Shown piece by piece: positions 1 to 8,931 of a stretch of DNA of 64,000 bases. This stretch comes from Halobacillus amylolyticus (GTDB taxonomy: Bacteria > Bacillota > Bacilli > Bacillales > Halobacillaceae). A program made the translations under genes and the position numbers. Numbering within the stretch: position 1 is the first letter of the stretch; the number at the start of each line of letters is the position of its first letter. The stretch spans positions 620,001 to 684,000 of the forward strand of contig NZ_CP095075.1 of assembly GCF_022921115.1 (NCBI RefSeq), read 5' to 3'. The notes under the pieces were generated by a model. The model saw only the letters and a list, made by a program, of their open reading frames with translations. It was not told the DNA's origin and ran no database searches.

Positions 1-532
1 GCCAGGCAATTTCATCTGAATAACAGTTGCCAATTCCTGATAAGAATTCCTGATTTACGAGGGTTGTTTTGATCCTACCTCTTCTATCTTCAATAAGGCT
101 TAAAAAAGTATCGAGCGAAAAATTTACATCGAGCGGCTCTGGACCTAAATCTGTTAATTCTTGTTCCACTTCTTCCTGTGACAAAAGATGGAGATATCCT
201 AGTCTTAGGCCAATAAAATAGAGATGCTGATCGCCAAAAGACAACTGTATTTGAACAGTACGATCTGGCTTTTCCTCCTCCTTCCCATAAAACATTAGGC
301 CCCCGAGCATGAGATGTAATAGTAAAACATAGCCATTTTCAAGATGGAAAAGCAAATGCTTAGCCCTTCTCTCGATAGCTTTGATTTCCTGATTTTGCAC
401 TCTATTTATAAAATCATCAGGCTTTACATTGATTGATTTTTCCCGGTTGATGAGGATACTTGTGATTGGATGTCCATCAATTTTTTGATTAAGTAAGGTC
501 TTATAGGTTTCCATTTCTGGTAGTTCTGGCAT
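1..532 (-). CDS. Fpg/MutM-family DNA glycosylase, 3' part missing
   Basis: About 177 codons are present and the gene runs off the left edge, so the C-terminal part is not visible. The product begins MPELPE, which gives the catalytic Pro2 and Glu3 of the formamidopyrimidine-DNA glycosylase family. A conserved Lys follows in RRAKHLLFHLENG near residue 58. The family excises oxidised bases and cleaves the strand by beta/delta elimination. The start ATG at 532 has a GGAGG about 7 bases upstream. The N-terminal text differs from the usual MutM (MPELPEVET), so this may be a paralogue rather than housekeeping MutM. The helix-two-turn-helix and zinc finger cannot be checked. Confidence 0.85.
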   Translation of the reverse strand, partial: MPELPEMETYKTLLNQKIDGHPITSILINREKSINVKPDDFINRVQNQEIKAIERRAKHLLFHLENGYVLLLHLMLGGLMFYGKEEEKPDRTVQIQLSFGDQHLYFIGLRLGYLHLLSQEEVEQELTDLGPEPLDVNFSLDTFLSLIEDRRGRIKTTLVNQEFLSGIGNCYSDEIAW

Positions 533-651
533 CTTCAGTCCTCCATAGAAAAGCTGTTATCTTAATTATCCCCCAATAAACATAAATCATTAAGACATTA
601 CTTAATCTCTTAAGAGGTTGTGAAATAGTGTCCCCCTATGATCTGAACATA

Positions 652-1812
652 CTATTTTACTTCCTCTAAACGGGATGATATCGATAACTTGTGCGTACTC
701 ATGACGAAACTAATAGCAGCCGCACCACTACTGATAAAAGGGAGCAACGAATATCCCCAATTTGCCACCACATAACTTCCAATGATTGAACCAAGTGTAA
801 TCCCGATGTAAAGTGCTGTATTATTCCATGCAAATGCAGTCCCACGATGTTCTTGAAAGTCAGCAGCTAATCGTGCCTGATAGGATGTAAACCCTGCATA
901 ACCAACCAGTGCCCAAAGAAACAAGATCAAATAGATCCATCCACCTGATGAGAAAAAGACACCTAGAACAATTAAAACGATTGAAAGCAAGGCTAGCGTA
1001 ACTTTGGATATAACACTCTCTCCGAAACGATCAGTCATTTGCCCACTTGTAAGGCTTCCCATAACGGCTCCAATTCCAAAAAATGTAACAGCTAATGAAA
1101 CTTCTGAGGTTGTAAATTTGTTTAGTGAGTAGAGTGCTGCTCCGAGGTAAACATAGAGGGCATACATGGAGATAGCCCAGATTGTTGTTACACTGACCGA
1201 ACCAAGTATTCTAGCCATATTCCCCTTTATAACTTTTCTTCCTGAAGGGATTCTCGGAATTGATTCCCATGTTTTAAAATTGATAACCACTAAAATTGCT
1301 CCCATCAAGGCCATTGCTAGAAATACGAATCGCCAGCCAAGCAAATGCTCCAATAATGCCCCTACAGGAGCACCTGCCCACAAAGCCATTAAATGTCCAG
1401 ATACAACTATGGACAGCCAAGCCCCTCGTCGATCTGAAGGAGCAACATCACCGATAATAGCGTAAATCAAAGGTGTGATCGAAGCGACGGACAAACCAGC
1501 CAAGATTCGACTGCCGATTAACCATGAAAATGAAGGAGCAAGACCTGTCAAAATATTGGCAAGCACGAACAGGAACAAGCCTAGTATAATAAAATATCTT
1601 CGCCCTTTTTTATCAGAAATCCAACCGAAGAAAGGAGCTGAAACAGCGTAGGTTATCGCAAAGACGGTTACCATCCACCCTGCCTCAGCAGAGGTAATAT
1701 GATATTCTTGGGAAATAAAGGGTAACAGAGGGGAGACTACAAACAAATCTGTCCCCATCAAAAACAAGGTAATCCAGCCAACTGTCAAACGTATTCTGCT
1801 TGAATTATCCAT
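652..1812 (-). CDS. MFS transporter, drug:H+ antiporter-like
   Basis: This is a 386-residue membrane protein with about 12 hydrophobic segments, the usual length for DHA1-type major facilitator transporters. The loop after the second segment carries the MFS motif A as GWISDKKGRR (about residues 64-73). A proton-driven export role for drugs or metabolites is the family expectation; the substrate cannot be read from sequence. An in-frame GTG lies just upstream at 1815, but the AGGGGG at 1820-1825 is spaced correctly for the ATG at 1812, so that start is preferred. It stands alone between the glycosylase and a sigma-factor gene on the same strand. Confidence 0.85.
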   Translation of the reverse strand: MDNSSRIRLTVGWITLFLMGTDLFVVSPLLPFISQEYHITSAEAGWMVTVFAITYAVSAPFFGWISDKKGRRYFIILGLFLFVLANILTGLAPSFSWLIGSRILAGLSVASITPLIYAIIGDVAPSDRRGAWLSIVVSGHLMALWAGAPVGALLEHLLGWRFVFLAMALMGAILVVINFKTWESIPRIPSGRKVIKGNMARILGSVSVTTIWAISMYALYVYLGAALYSLNKFTTSEVSLAVTFFGIGAVMGSLTSGQMTDRFGESVISKVTLALLSIVLIVLGVFFSSGGWIYLILFLWALVGYAGFTSYQARLAADFQEHRGTAFAWNNTALYIGITLGSIIGSYVVANWGYSLLPFISSGAAAISFVMSTHKLSISSRLEEVK

Positions 1813-2243
1813 CACCTATCCCCCTGAGAAGCAGTTTTTTATATGTTATTCGCTTGGGGATGGAAATGGTTTCATTATTTGAAAATGAATGTCCGTCGTG
1901 CAGATAATTTAATTCGGCTGTTTATAACAATTGAATGTTAGTGAAAATAGAGTATATTTTTTGAGTCTCTTATGCTCATATTTGGCTTATTTCTAAGTTT
2001 AATGTATAAAAAGCACTTTTTAGTATTTAGATTTATTGTTTTTAATAAATAGAAATGAGCGCTATCGTATAAATACAATAGTGCTCATTGCCATTGACCG
2101 AGTCATTTATTTGTTTCTTTAAAGACTCCCTTTGTTATATCATGATCGATTGTTGTCCATCAGTTTGTCGATGATACCATACTCCCCTAAGTTCGTTTGT
2201 TCTATGACATACGGTATGAAATTAGACATGGCCATACTCCTTT
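1813..2243. other. Intergenic region with one inverted repeat
   Basis: No convincing gene is seen. The only structure noted is an imperfect inverted repeat, AATGAGCGCTAT (2054-2065) against ATAGTGCTCATT (2078-2089). It lies downstream of the sigma-factor gene and lacks a T-run on either strand, so it is at best a weak terminator. The rest is AT-rich and unstructured. Confidence 0.4.
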
Positions 2244-3087
2244 CTATATTGCAATTGGTAAATCTCTTCTTAGACCTTCTACCAGTGACAATATGGTCGA
2301 TAACTCTACCTGATAAAACGGGATAAACAGGGTACTCCCATCTATTGTTGTGATGGAAACTAACACATAGGAAGAGCCTTCTCCTGAAATTGTTTGAAAT
2401 AATGACTGCTGACCATGCTCTGTTTGAGAACCTTCAGTCGACATTTGAGGCTGTTGTATTTCTTTTTGATAAAGCTGTACGAAAGTGAAAGGATCCTCAT
2501 TACGTAGTCCCACTACGTAGGGCAAGGTCTCATCTTCTTCCAGGGTGTAAAACCAACGATCAAGTCTTGTGTGTTTTATCTTTTTTCGTGCGCGGTGAAG
2601 TGAAGCCTTCACCGAACCTTCCGTTTCACTGATCATATCTGCAGTTTCTCTCGTCGTTAATCCAAATCCCTCAACAAGTAACATCGCCAACCGTTGTTTA
2701 GGTGATAGTTCTTCGAGAAGCTTCAATAGCCTGGTAAACCATATCAGATGTTGAATCATCCTGCTGTTTAAATTCTGTTAAATCACTGGTCATATCCTCA
2801 CTAGGTTTGCGTTTGCGATATCCGTCAATCCGTGTGTTTGAAGCAATCCGAAACAAATAGGCCTTAGTAATAGGTCTTGGCCTGTTGAGCCAACCGATAT
2901 AGGCGTTCGCTAACGTAACCTGCATTAAGTCTTCTCCATCCCATTTTGACTTGGTAAGGGACAGACAGTACTTCTGTAATTCCTGAATATATGCTTTTAT
3001 AGCTGCTTCAAACTCTTTTTCCAATTTCACTGGAGTTTTTTTAACAAGCGGCCGCATGTCTTTTTCCCCCTCTATAATGTCTTTCAT
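2244..3087 (-). pseudogene. ECF-type sigma-70 factor split by a frameshift
   Basis: Two overlapping reading frames together make one sigma-70-family protein. The first (3087 to 2698) encodes region 2, including QKYCLSLTKSKWDGEDLMQVT and TKAYLFRIASNTRIDGYRK. The second (2759 to 2244) encodes region 4, with LSPKQRLAMLLVEGFGLT and an SVKASLHRARKKI recognition helix, then a C-terminal extension of about 100 residues. Near 2721 the first frame reads DMVYQAIE and the second continues with KLLEELSPKQR. One extra base there would restore a single protein of about 270 residues. As written the sigma factor is broken. A sequencing error is the main alternative. The tail resembles those of sigma factors with a C-terminal regulatory domain, but I do not recognise it. 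Confidence 0.75.
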
Positions 3088-3204
3088 AGTTATAAACGAA
3101 AAAGAAACTTTAAAAGATACGGTCGATTTGAAAAAAATGATTAATTTTATTCAATAAACAGCGTCCGTCTTTAGAGGATTACCTTATGCCCGGGGTAAAT
3201 TTGA

Positions 3205-3240
3205 GTAAACGAGACAGGGAAATTTCCCTGCCTCGTTTAC
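3205..3240. repeat. 36-bp near-perfect palindrome
   Basis: GTAAACGAGACAGGGAAA is followed directly by TTTCCCTGCCTCGTTTAC, giving 17 of 18 complementary pairs with no loop. It lies downstream of the CHY zinc-finger gene (same strand) and upstream of the broken sigma factor. No T-run follows on either strand, so it is not a standard intrinsic terminator. It could be a cruciform, a protein site or a degenerate terminator. Confidence 0.6.
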
Positions 3241-3319
3241 GGTGCAAATAAATTAGGTATTTTTAGCTTGGATGATAGCATCAGAGGCACAACTCGTGCC
3301 CTTATCTTTACGATTAATG

Positions 3320-3661
3320 TCAGGAGGATTCATTCGTTACATCAAAATACAGATGGAAATGGTTGCTGCACTTTTCGTTAAAACGACTGTCGCATTGTGG
3401 GCAATTGGATGTAGACATGTATTCATTGATCGTTAGTTCGTGTTGACAATTACCGCAAAGAATGGCTTGTTCATTCCATTGATCTTGGGGCCATTTAGAT
3501 GCAGAGTGACTAGCTGTTTCTTGATGACAGTAGTAGCAAGCGTAATATTCATTGCAGCAAAGGAATTTAATAGCAACGATATCTACTTCGGTATGGTAGT
3601 GGCTGCACCGAGTGCGGGAGTCTACGTCTACTCCTTTGACTAAAGGATTACGAGCGCTCAT
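3320..3661 (-). CDS. CHY zinc-finger protein
   Basis: The product is 113 residues and rich in Cys and His arranged as zinc ligands: CSHYHTEVDIVAIKFLCC, YYACYYCHQE, CGNCQHEL and CPQCDSRFNEKCSNHFHLYF. This is the CHY-type zinc-binding fold, a small family of uncertain function in bacteria (eukaryotic relatives include Hot13 and Pirh2). The start is the ATG at 3661, with AGAGGTG about 6 bases upstream; an in-frame GTG at 3670 overlaps that ribosome site and is less likely. It is a single gene with no clear partner. Confidence 0.8.
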   Translation of the reverse strand: MSARNPLVKGVDVDSRTRCSHYHTEVDIVAIKFLCCNEYYACYYCHQETASHSASKWPQDQWNEQAILCGNCQHELTINEYMSTSNCPQCDSRFNEKCSNHFHLYFDVTNESS

Positions 3662-3757
3662 GGGAATCACCTCTTTTTCGTTAAGAATTCAGATGAAAGC
3701 CTATATCTTATGTTAATTTTAACGCTATTTATACTTTATTGTCACCTACAATCCTTT

Positions 3758-3788
3758 TACATACCTTCGTTTGAAAAGAGGTATACTA
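3758..3788 (+). promoter_or_regulatory. Possible forespore (SigG-like) promoter of tlp
   Basis: TACATA and TATACTA are separated by 18 bases, 28 bases before the tlp start. This resembles the SigG pattern, and tlp is a forespore gene in Bacillus subtilis. The TATACT could also serve SigA. The assignment is inference from position. Confidence 0.4.
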
Positions 3789-3816
3789 ATCCTCAAGTGT
3801 AAAGGAGGTATGAAGT

Positions 3817-4044
3817 ATGTCAAAACCAGACGACCGTTCCAACAATAAGGAAAGAATCGAAAATAATATTGGTCACACCCTGCAAAACATGGATGAAGCC
3901 AAAGATTATGCCAAAGCACACTCAGAAGAATTAAGTGAAGAAGAAATGAGCCAGATTAAAGAAAAGAACCAGCGTCGTGAAGAAAGCATTGAGGGGTTGC
4001 GCGAAGAAGCCAAAGATGAAGCGCATAATCAAAAAGACGTGTAA
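3817..4044 (+). CDS. tlp: Small acid-soluble spore protein Tlp
   Basis: This is a 75-residue, highly charged protein with the Tlp signature: PDDRSNN, VERI-like NKERIENNIGHTLQNM and EAKDYAKAHSEE, then a Glu/Lys-rich helical tail. Tlp (thioredoxin-like protein, a misnomer) is a minor small acid-soluble protein made in the forespore and stored in the spore core. The ATG at 3817 follows AAAGGAGGT by about 7 bases. It is monocistronic, with a putative forespore promoter before it and a strong terminator after it. In Bacillus subtilis tlp lies next to sspN near yneN; here it is about 37 kb away from yneN, so the local order has changed. Confidence 0.9.
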   Translation: MSKPDDRSNNKERIENNIGHTLQNMDEAKDYAKAHSEELSEEEMSQIKEKNQRREESIEGLREEAKDEAHNQKDV

Positions 4045-4054
4045 TTTGGTAAGT

Positions 4055-4103
4055 AGACAGGCATGGAAAACCGTCCATTTGACGGCAAAATGCCTGTCTT
4101 TTT
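4055..4103 (+). terminator. Intrinsic terminator of tlp
   Basis: AGACAGGCAT (4055-4064) pairs with ATGCCTGTCT (4090-4099), with a smaller CCGTC/GACGG stem inside the loop. Five T follow. It lies 10 bases after the tlp stop codon. Confidence 0.85.
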
Positions 4104-4163
4104 ACTTTATATGCCGTTTACAGAGTAAGGGTGACTCTTATTCATTAATGAACGCTCTCCTAT

Positions 4164-5096
4164 TTAAGAAGTTGTGAATTCCCCGCCGTTAACATGAAGT
4201 GTTTGTCCAGTTACATAACGTGAATCATCGGAGGCAAGGTAGACAAACGTAGGAGCAAGCTCAAACGGCTGTCCTTGTCGCTCCATAGGATTAGGTGCTT
4301 GCGTGACCTGATCTGCGGAGAAACTTGCTGGAATAAGAGGCGTCCATACCCGGCCGGGCGCAACGGCATTAACCCGAATCCCCTTGTCGATAACGTTGTT
4401 CGCCAAGGCTCTTGTGAAACCGAGGATAGCTCCTTTCGTTGCGGTGTAATCAATCAACTGTTTATTCCCTACATATGTCACAACCGAAGAAGTATTAATA
4501 ATGGAACTGCCTGTTTTTAAGTATGGAAGAGCTGCCCGTGTTGTATAGAAGTGAGAGTAGATATTTACTTTAAAGGTATCATCGAATTGCTCGTCGGTAA
4601 TATCAAGCAGGCTTAATTGCTGAAACTGAATACCGACATGGTTACAAAGAACATCAAGCTGCCCAAAAGTGTCGATCGTTTCTTTTACAATATCGATACA
4701 TTGCTGCTTTCTTCTAACATCACCAGGCATTAAGATGCAACGTTTTCCGAGCTCTTCAATTCTCGCTTTTGTTCGATTCGCATCCTCATGTTCATCTAAA
4801 TATGAAATGGCCACATCTGCGCCCTCTTTAGCAAAAGCAATAGCAACTGCCGCACCAATGCCACTGTCACCGCCTGAAATCAATGCCACCTTCCCTGTAA
4901 GTTTTCCACTTCCCGTATAATTAGGATTTTCAATGATCGGACGTGGAACCATCCATTTTTCCACACCAGGTTGGCGAAGCTGACGTTGTTCTGGGACAGT
5001 CACCGGGACGTCCTGGTAACGAGTTATTTTTCCGTAGTTAGGATACATCGGATAACCTTTAGCATCCGGTTTCTTTTTTTTATGTTGGTCGGACAT
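4164..5096 (-). CDS. SDR-family oxidoreductase, general-stress type
   Basis: The 310-residue protein is a classical short-chain dehydrogenase with a long N-terminal extension (about 55 residues, [19 protein letters not shown]...). It has the cofactor motif GGDSGIG, catalytic Ser in NTSSVV, YTATK (Tyr/Lys of the YxxxK pair) and the [10 protein letters not shown] loop. The usual NNAG is NHVG. This architecture matches the Bacillus general stress proteins YdaD/YhdF (GSP39 family), NAD(P)H-dependent enzymes of unknown substrate. The start is the ATG at 5096, 7 bases from AAGGAGG; an in-frame TTG at 5102 is too close to that site. No neighbour suggests a pathway. Confidence 0.85.
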   Translation of the reverse strand: MSDQHKKKKPDAKGYPMYPNYGKITRYQDVPVTVPEQRQLRQPGVEKWMVPRPIIENPNYTGSGKLTGKVALISGGDSGIGAAVAIAFAKEGADVAISYLDEHEDANRTKARIEELGKRCILMPGDVRRKQQCIDIVKETIDTFGQLDVLCNHVGIQFQQLSLLDITDEQFDDTFKVNIYSHFYTTRAALPYLKTGSSIINTSSVVTYVGNKQLIDYTATKGAILGFTRALANNVIDKGIRVNAVAPGRVWTPLIPASFSADQVTQAPNPMERQGQPFELAPTFVYLASDDSRYVTGQTLHVNGGEFTTS

Positions 5097-5244
5097 AGAC
5101 AAACCTCCTTAAAAAACTTATTTCAGGATAATCTATGTTAAAGGAGCGATCAGAATGTCTTTCATTTTTACAAGACTTCTGGTACACGCTCATCATTGAG
5201 GAAAGTTGAATAAGGTAATAGAAATGCTCAAGGAGGTTAATGTT

Positions 5245-5418
5245 TTGCAATACTATCAATACAATCCAGAAGTGAAATTATTATTGGTCAATCATTCAGA
5301 TGAAAAAGTACAGATGTTATATAACGATAACCCTTACACTTGGCAAATGCCTAAAATTGGCCCTAGACCGCCCTATTATTATAATCCACGATATGAACCG
5401 TATTATCCTAAAATCTAG
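5245..5418 (+). CDS. Small Tyr/Pro-rich protein of unknown function
   Basis: A TTG start at 5245 lies 8 bases after AAGGAGG and gives a 57-residue product (longer readings from 5206 lack a ribosome site). The C-terminal half is rich in Tyr, Pro and Asn, ending PRPPYYYNPRYEPYYPKI, with no membrane segment and no cysteine. Such compositions are common in spore coat or surface-associated peptides, but I do not recognise a family. It lies divergently from the SDR gene and converges on the DUF3889 gene, which is itself rich in Tyr/Pro at its N-terminus, so a shared surface location is possible. Confidence 0.6.
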   Translation: MQYYQYNPEVKLLLVNHSDEKVQMLYNDNPYTWQMPKIGPRPPYYYNPRYEPYYPKI

Positions 5419-5434
5419 TACATTCAGTTTATTT

Positions 5435-5471
5435 AAAAAACAGAGCATGAGTAATGCTTACTCATGCTCTG
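5435..5471 (-). terminator. Intrinsic terminator between convergent genes
   Basis: CAGAGCATGAGTAA (5441-5454) pairs with TTACTCATGCTCTG (5458-5471). On the minus strand the stem is followed by six T (A-run 5435-5440), so it mainly ends the DUF3889 transcript. It also lies just behind the plus-strand Tyr/Pro peptide gene. Confidence 0.8.
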
Positions 5472-5537
5472 TAAGAATGCACTTTTTACGTTAGATAGGA
5501 ATCATTGCATTCTTCCATCAACTACAATAAAGGTGCC

Positions 5538-6185
5538 TCAAACTTCCTTTATATCGAACGAAATAACTCGATCCGTAGTTGAATTATAGACAACGTTACC
5601 TTGAACCTTAATTCTTTCCTGTGGTGATTGTAAAATATATTCATACGTTTCTTTCGTTTGCGTAGGTGATACTTGTGTTTTCCCTATAGTATTATATTCG
5701 GTGACGTTATAACCAGGATAGGCCGTCTGGGTAAGTTCTAATAAATATTTCCCCCATTTTTCTTGCTCCAATTCTGGAGAAGGAGTGATCTCAACATTTA
5801 TAACGCCCTGACCTAGATTTGCACGTAGTGTTTCAAAGGCTTTTCTGTGCAGATTGACTTTATTCGGCGGGTATCCTGGAACTTTATCAACTACGGTCAC
5901 TAAAACTTCTCTTTGATTTGATAGATTTGTTACCTTAAGTGTCTGACCACACTGGTAAGGAGTATTTTCCCCGATTGCTACTGTCATATATTGATTTTCG
6001 GACCACGGGATACCGCACTGTGTAACCTGTCCTCCCTCTGTCCATGTTGCTTGACCTCTAACGGCTTGTTGACGGTTAGGATAATAAGGGTGTGGGATAT
6101 AACTTCTACTGTAGTTATAGTAAGGATGCTGAACATAAGGACCTTGCTGATTTACATATGGAATATATGAGTAATTGGAATACAT
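5538..6185 (-). CDS. DPBB (RlpA-like) plus DUF3889 protein
   Basis: The 215-residue protein has three parts. Residues 1-45 are a Tyr/Pro/Asn-rich segment with repeated YxPY-like units and no obvious signal peptide. Residues 46-125 form a double-psi beta-barrel, with GQATWTEGG, QCG and TVVDKVPGYPPNKVNLHRKAFETL resembling RlpA/expansin barrels. The C-terminal part (about 140-213) matches my memory of DUF3889. RlpA barrels act on or bind peptidoglycan, and the Tyr-rich start suggests a spore or cell surface location; both points are inference. The ATG follows AGGAGG at good spacing. It is monocistronic and shares a terminator with the convergent small peptide gene. Confidence 0.75.
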   Translation of the reverse strand: MYSNYSYIPYVNQQGPYVQHPYYNYSRSYIPHPYYPNRQQAVRGQATWTEGGQVTQCGIPWSENQYMTVAIGENTPYQCGQTLKVTNLSNQREVLVTVVDKVPGYPPNKVNLHRKAFETLRANLGQGVINVEITPSPELEQEKWGKYLLELTQTAYPGYNVTEYNTIGKTQVSPTQTKETYEYILQSPQERIKVQGNVVYNSTTDRVISFDIKEV

Positions 6186-6315
6186 ACTTTTCCTCCTGTC
6201 TTTACATAAACCTCATTGATAACGTATGTTTTCGAAAGGTTGACCTGTGACAGGAATCCATTAACTTAGCAAACTTTTAAGTCTGGAAAATAATCTTTAT
6301 TAACAAAGTACTTCT

Positions 6316-7101
6316 TCATCTTGGTCGTGAAACCTTTATTGCTCTAGTCGCGATAAAAGTTTTTATATAGTTATCCAGCAACCTGCTCCCACCAAAGTCA
6401 TCTTCATACAATCCCGCAATTAAAAATCCGGCATCAATTTGCCCTTGAATTTGATCTTCTAATGTATGTCCGAACTCGAAAGCCTGGATATCCTGTATAG
6501 GTTGTTGAAGTTCTTCCTCATTTAGATTAGACATAGATGAAAAAGGAATAGAGTGTTTAACTTCCAGAAATCCCTCGTCTTCTTGCTTATCATCGAAAAT
6601 GTATAGAAGCGGGTTAGTAAATCCAGATATTAGCACACCACCTTCTTTTAAGACTCTTGATGCTTCCTTCCAGACAGGTGAGATATTTTCAACAAACACA
6701 TTGGAAACAGGATGGACGATTAGATCAAAAGATTCATCATCAAAAAAATGAAGGTCAGACATACTTCCTTGTATCGTTTTAAGGTGTAAGCCGTCTCGTT
6801 CGGCTACAAACTGATCTTGTTCCAGCTGTTTTTTAGAAATATCCACAACTGTCACCTCCGCCCCTGCGGCAGCTAAAATAGGGCCTTGTTGTCCACCTCC
6901 AGATGCTAAACAAAGAATTTTTACTCCCTTTAACGACGAGGGAAACCAAGCTCTCGGCACAGCCCTTTCGGTTGTCACTGTTATTTTCCAATCATTAGCT
7001 TTAGCCTTTTCAATACTATCCTCATTTACAGGCTTCGTGTAGACGACTCCGTTTTCAACTTTTTTGTTCCAAGCCCTACTGTTATGTTCTACTGTATTCA
7101 T
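6316..7101 (-). CDS. Class I SAM-dependent methyltransferase
   Basis: The 261-residue protein has the Rossmann motif I as ILCLASGGGQQGPILAAAG, an acidic motif II VTVVDISKKQLEQD, and motif post-I to III as FDLIVHPVSNVFVENISPVW. These are typical of small-molecule methyltransferases of the Methyltransf_11/25 type. The substrate cannot be inferred. The start chosen is the ATG at 7101, 9 bases after GGGAG; a longer reading to 7146 lacks a ribosome site. Its neighbours are unrelated, so it is probably transcribed alone. Confidence 0.85.
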   Translation of the reverse strand: MNTVEHNSRAWNKKVENGVVYTKPVNEDSIEKAKANDWKITVTTERAVPRAWFPSSLKGVKILCLASGGGQQGPILAAAGAEVTVVDISKKQLEQDQFVAERDGLHLKTIQGSMSDLHFFDDESFDLIVHPVSNVFVENISPVWKEASRVLKEGGVLISGFTNPLLYIFDDKQEDEGFLEVKHSIPFSSMSNLNEEELQQPIQDIQAFEFGHTLEDQIQGQIDAGFLIAGLYEDDFGGSRLLDNYIKTFIATRAIKVSRPR

Positions 7102-7285
7102 ATTAATTATCTCCCTCGAAATATGCTTGTCTGGTTTATTTGTCATAAGTGCACCAAAAAAAGTTTATACACCCGTCCATCGCTTTTACCCAATAATATC
7201 TTAGGTTATAGCATCGCTGCGTCCCGACTCATTCTATCGGGAAAATCAATGAACGGGTTGCGGTTTCCTTGTATTTCATAGATCG

Positions 7286-8128
7286 CTAAATTGCGATGTT
7301 TTTCGTAAAGAGCAGGGGGACCTTCTGATGCCAATCTAGTAACAGCGCCGTGTCGATCTTGTCCTTATATTGCTGTTCGATTGCGTCCGGATACCTCAGT
7401 AAAAAGTATAGCATCGCTCTAGCAACCGTTCCTTTTGCATGTTCCGGCTCGAATAAGTTCTCATTCGCCTTCCCACAGGACTCTTCTATTCGGTTAGTCT
7501 TGATTTTCCCAGGATTATAATCGGTAAAGTCATGGTACGGATAGTTGCTTCTTATTGAGTTACAAACGGGTTCACAAGTGAATAAGTGATGAAGGTCGCC
7601 GCGCATAGGCTCCTGTTCATTAAACCAGGACTGTGGTACGGAATGTTCGCAGTTATATTTGAAGTCATTAGCAATCTGGACCAGTTTACTTTCCACTTGT
7701 TTTTGATCAGAGGCCCCAGACTTTTTTATTTCCTCTTTTCGCTTTACAGATGTTGCATGATCTTCTTTAATGACTTCTTCTGCTTGCCTTTGCTGCCCTG
7801 AGTAAATACTCTTGAGATTGCCCTCTGGTCGCAAGTCAACCCATGGATACACATACTCACTTGGGTCATAGCGCACCTCATTCGTATGGGTTTTTTGGAC
7901 AAGTTGTTGTAAAGATTGAATGAATTCTTTATGATTGGTATTTTTAAAATCAACAGTGCTATAGTACTGCTCGATCATTCGCTTATCTTTTTCCTGATTA
8001 TAATATACTTTGGGGTCTTTCTGTATTTTTTCCTTTGTTTCGGTAAGGTTAGAGAGAATAGTGCTGAGACGTTGACGGTCGGTTGTCACGGGGAGAAGTC
8101 TTTCTTCCTGCTGGGAAGTTAACATCAT
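7286..8128 (-). CDS. Endonuclease I-family nuclease (His-Me finger)
   Basis: The 280-residue protein has the endonuclease I core in its second half: YNCEHSVPQSWF, MRGDLHHLFTCEPVCNSIRSNYPYHDF, CGKANENLFEPEHAKGTVARAMLYFLLRYP. The His of CEHSVPQSW/DLHHLF is the expected catalytic His of the beta-beta-alpha metal finger. Relatives (EndA, NucM, Bacillus secreted nucleases) cut DNA and RNA without specificity and are usually exported. Here no signal peptide is visible, and the first 120 residues are a charged, probably helical region. The ATG at 8128 is 7 bases from GGAGG. It may be intracellular or released by another route. Confidence 0.85.
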   Translation of the reverse strand: MMLTSQQEERLLPVTTDRQRLSTILSNLTETKEKIQKDPKVYYNQEKDKRMIEQYYSTVDFKNTNHKEFIQSLQQLVQKTHTNEVRYDPSEYVYPWVDLRPEGNLKSIYSGQQRQAEEVIKEDHATSVKRKEEIKKSGASDQKQVESKLVQIANDFKYNCEHSVPQSWFNEQEPMRGDLHHLFTCEPVCNSIRSNYPYHDFTDYNPGKIKTNRIEESCGKANENLFEPEHAKGTVARAMLYFLLRYPDAIEQQYKDKIDTALLLDWHQKVPLLFTKNIAI

Positions 8129-8304
8129 TTTCAAACCTCCAAGAAATTAAAATTCCACATCATTCCTAAATTTTTATGCATTTTGGTACACCAATACCCA
8201 ATCTTTCTTTTTCTAATTCCATACCCCGATCATGTCATAGTAAACCTGTTACTTCTCACTTCATTTTTCTTACACCTTTTTCAAAAATATGAGTAGCCCT
8301 TTAT

Positions 8305-8340
8305 AAAAAAGGACGGCTCCTCTAATTAAGGGAGACGACC
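8305..8340 (-). terminator. Probable terminator after the LysM fragment
   Basis: An imperfect stem (8311-8320 with 8331-8340) is followed on the minus strand by six T (A-run 8305-8310). It lies directly after the stop codon of the LysM fragment. Confidence 0.55.
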
Positions 8341-8346
8341 TTCTAT

Positions 8347-8823
8347 CTATTCATCATTATTTTTAGGATGATTATCGAAAAAATCCATTTTCGTAACATC
8401 CAGGTTTGCTTGCCTGAAATGCGGCAATTTCTCTATTTTACGATAAGGCATATAGGGTGGAATACTTACGTTTACCATGGACAATGGAACTTCTACTTTA
8501 TCTCCAATATCTGCTCGATAAGGCGGCATCATTTCGTTAGCTTTGATTAAGTCTTTCAAGGACAATCCATTGTTTTCAGCGATATCCTGTAATGTCAATT
8601 GCTCCTGAATCGTACACGTTTTACGAAGCTTTTCAACTCGGCAAGAAGATGGTTTAAAAGTCGGTTGCTTGGAAATAGGATCAGTAAAATCAACAGTTAA
8701 TTCGTTTGCAGACTGGTTATTTTCCCAACTGCCATAGTGAAAAGGAACCCAGTTTACAACGTTATATAAAATTGATATCTGAAAAATATAAGAAATATGA
8801 CCACCAGCATCTTTTGCTTTTAA
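8347..8823 (-). pseudogene. LysM-domain protein fragment without a start codon
   Basis: The open frame runs from a TAA at 8824-8826 to the stop at 8347 and contains no ATG. It encodes a LysM-like repeat, TIQEQLTLQDIAENNGLSL followed by KDLIKANEMMPPYRADIGDKVEVPL, and a C-terminal tail ending DFFDNHPKNNDE. Upstream in the same frame it continues back through NVVNWVPFHYGSWENN without an initiation codon. Only a TTG inside the LysM repeat (8598) could start translation, and it has no ribosome site. This looks like a cell-wall-binding protein that has lost its 5' part. A very rare ATT start or an undetected frameshift are alternatives. Confidence 0.55.
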
Positions 8824-8931
8824 TTAAATAAGTCTTATAACATTGTTTGCCAGCCTAACGTTTCGGCTACAGTCAATAACGCACCAGATTATGAAGTAAA
8901 CTCCTGTAATAGATTGCAGGGTAAGTTTATG

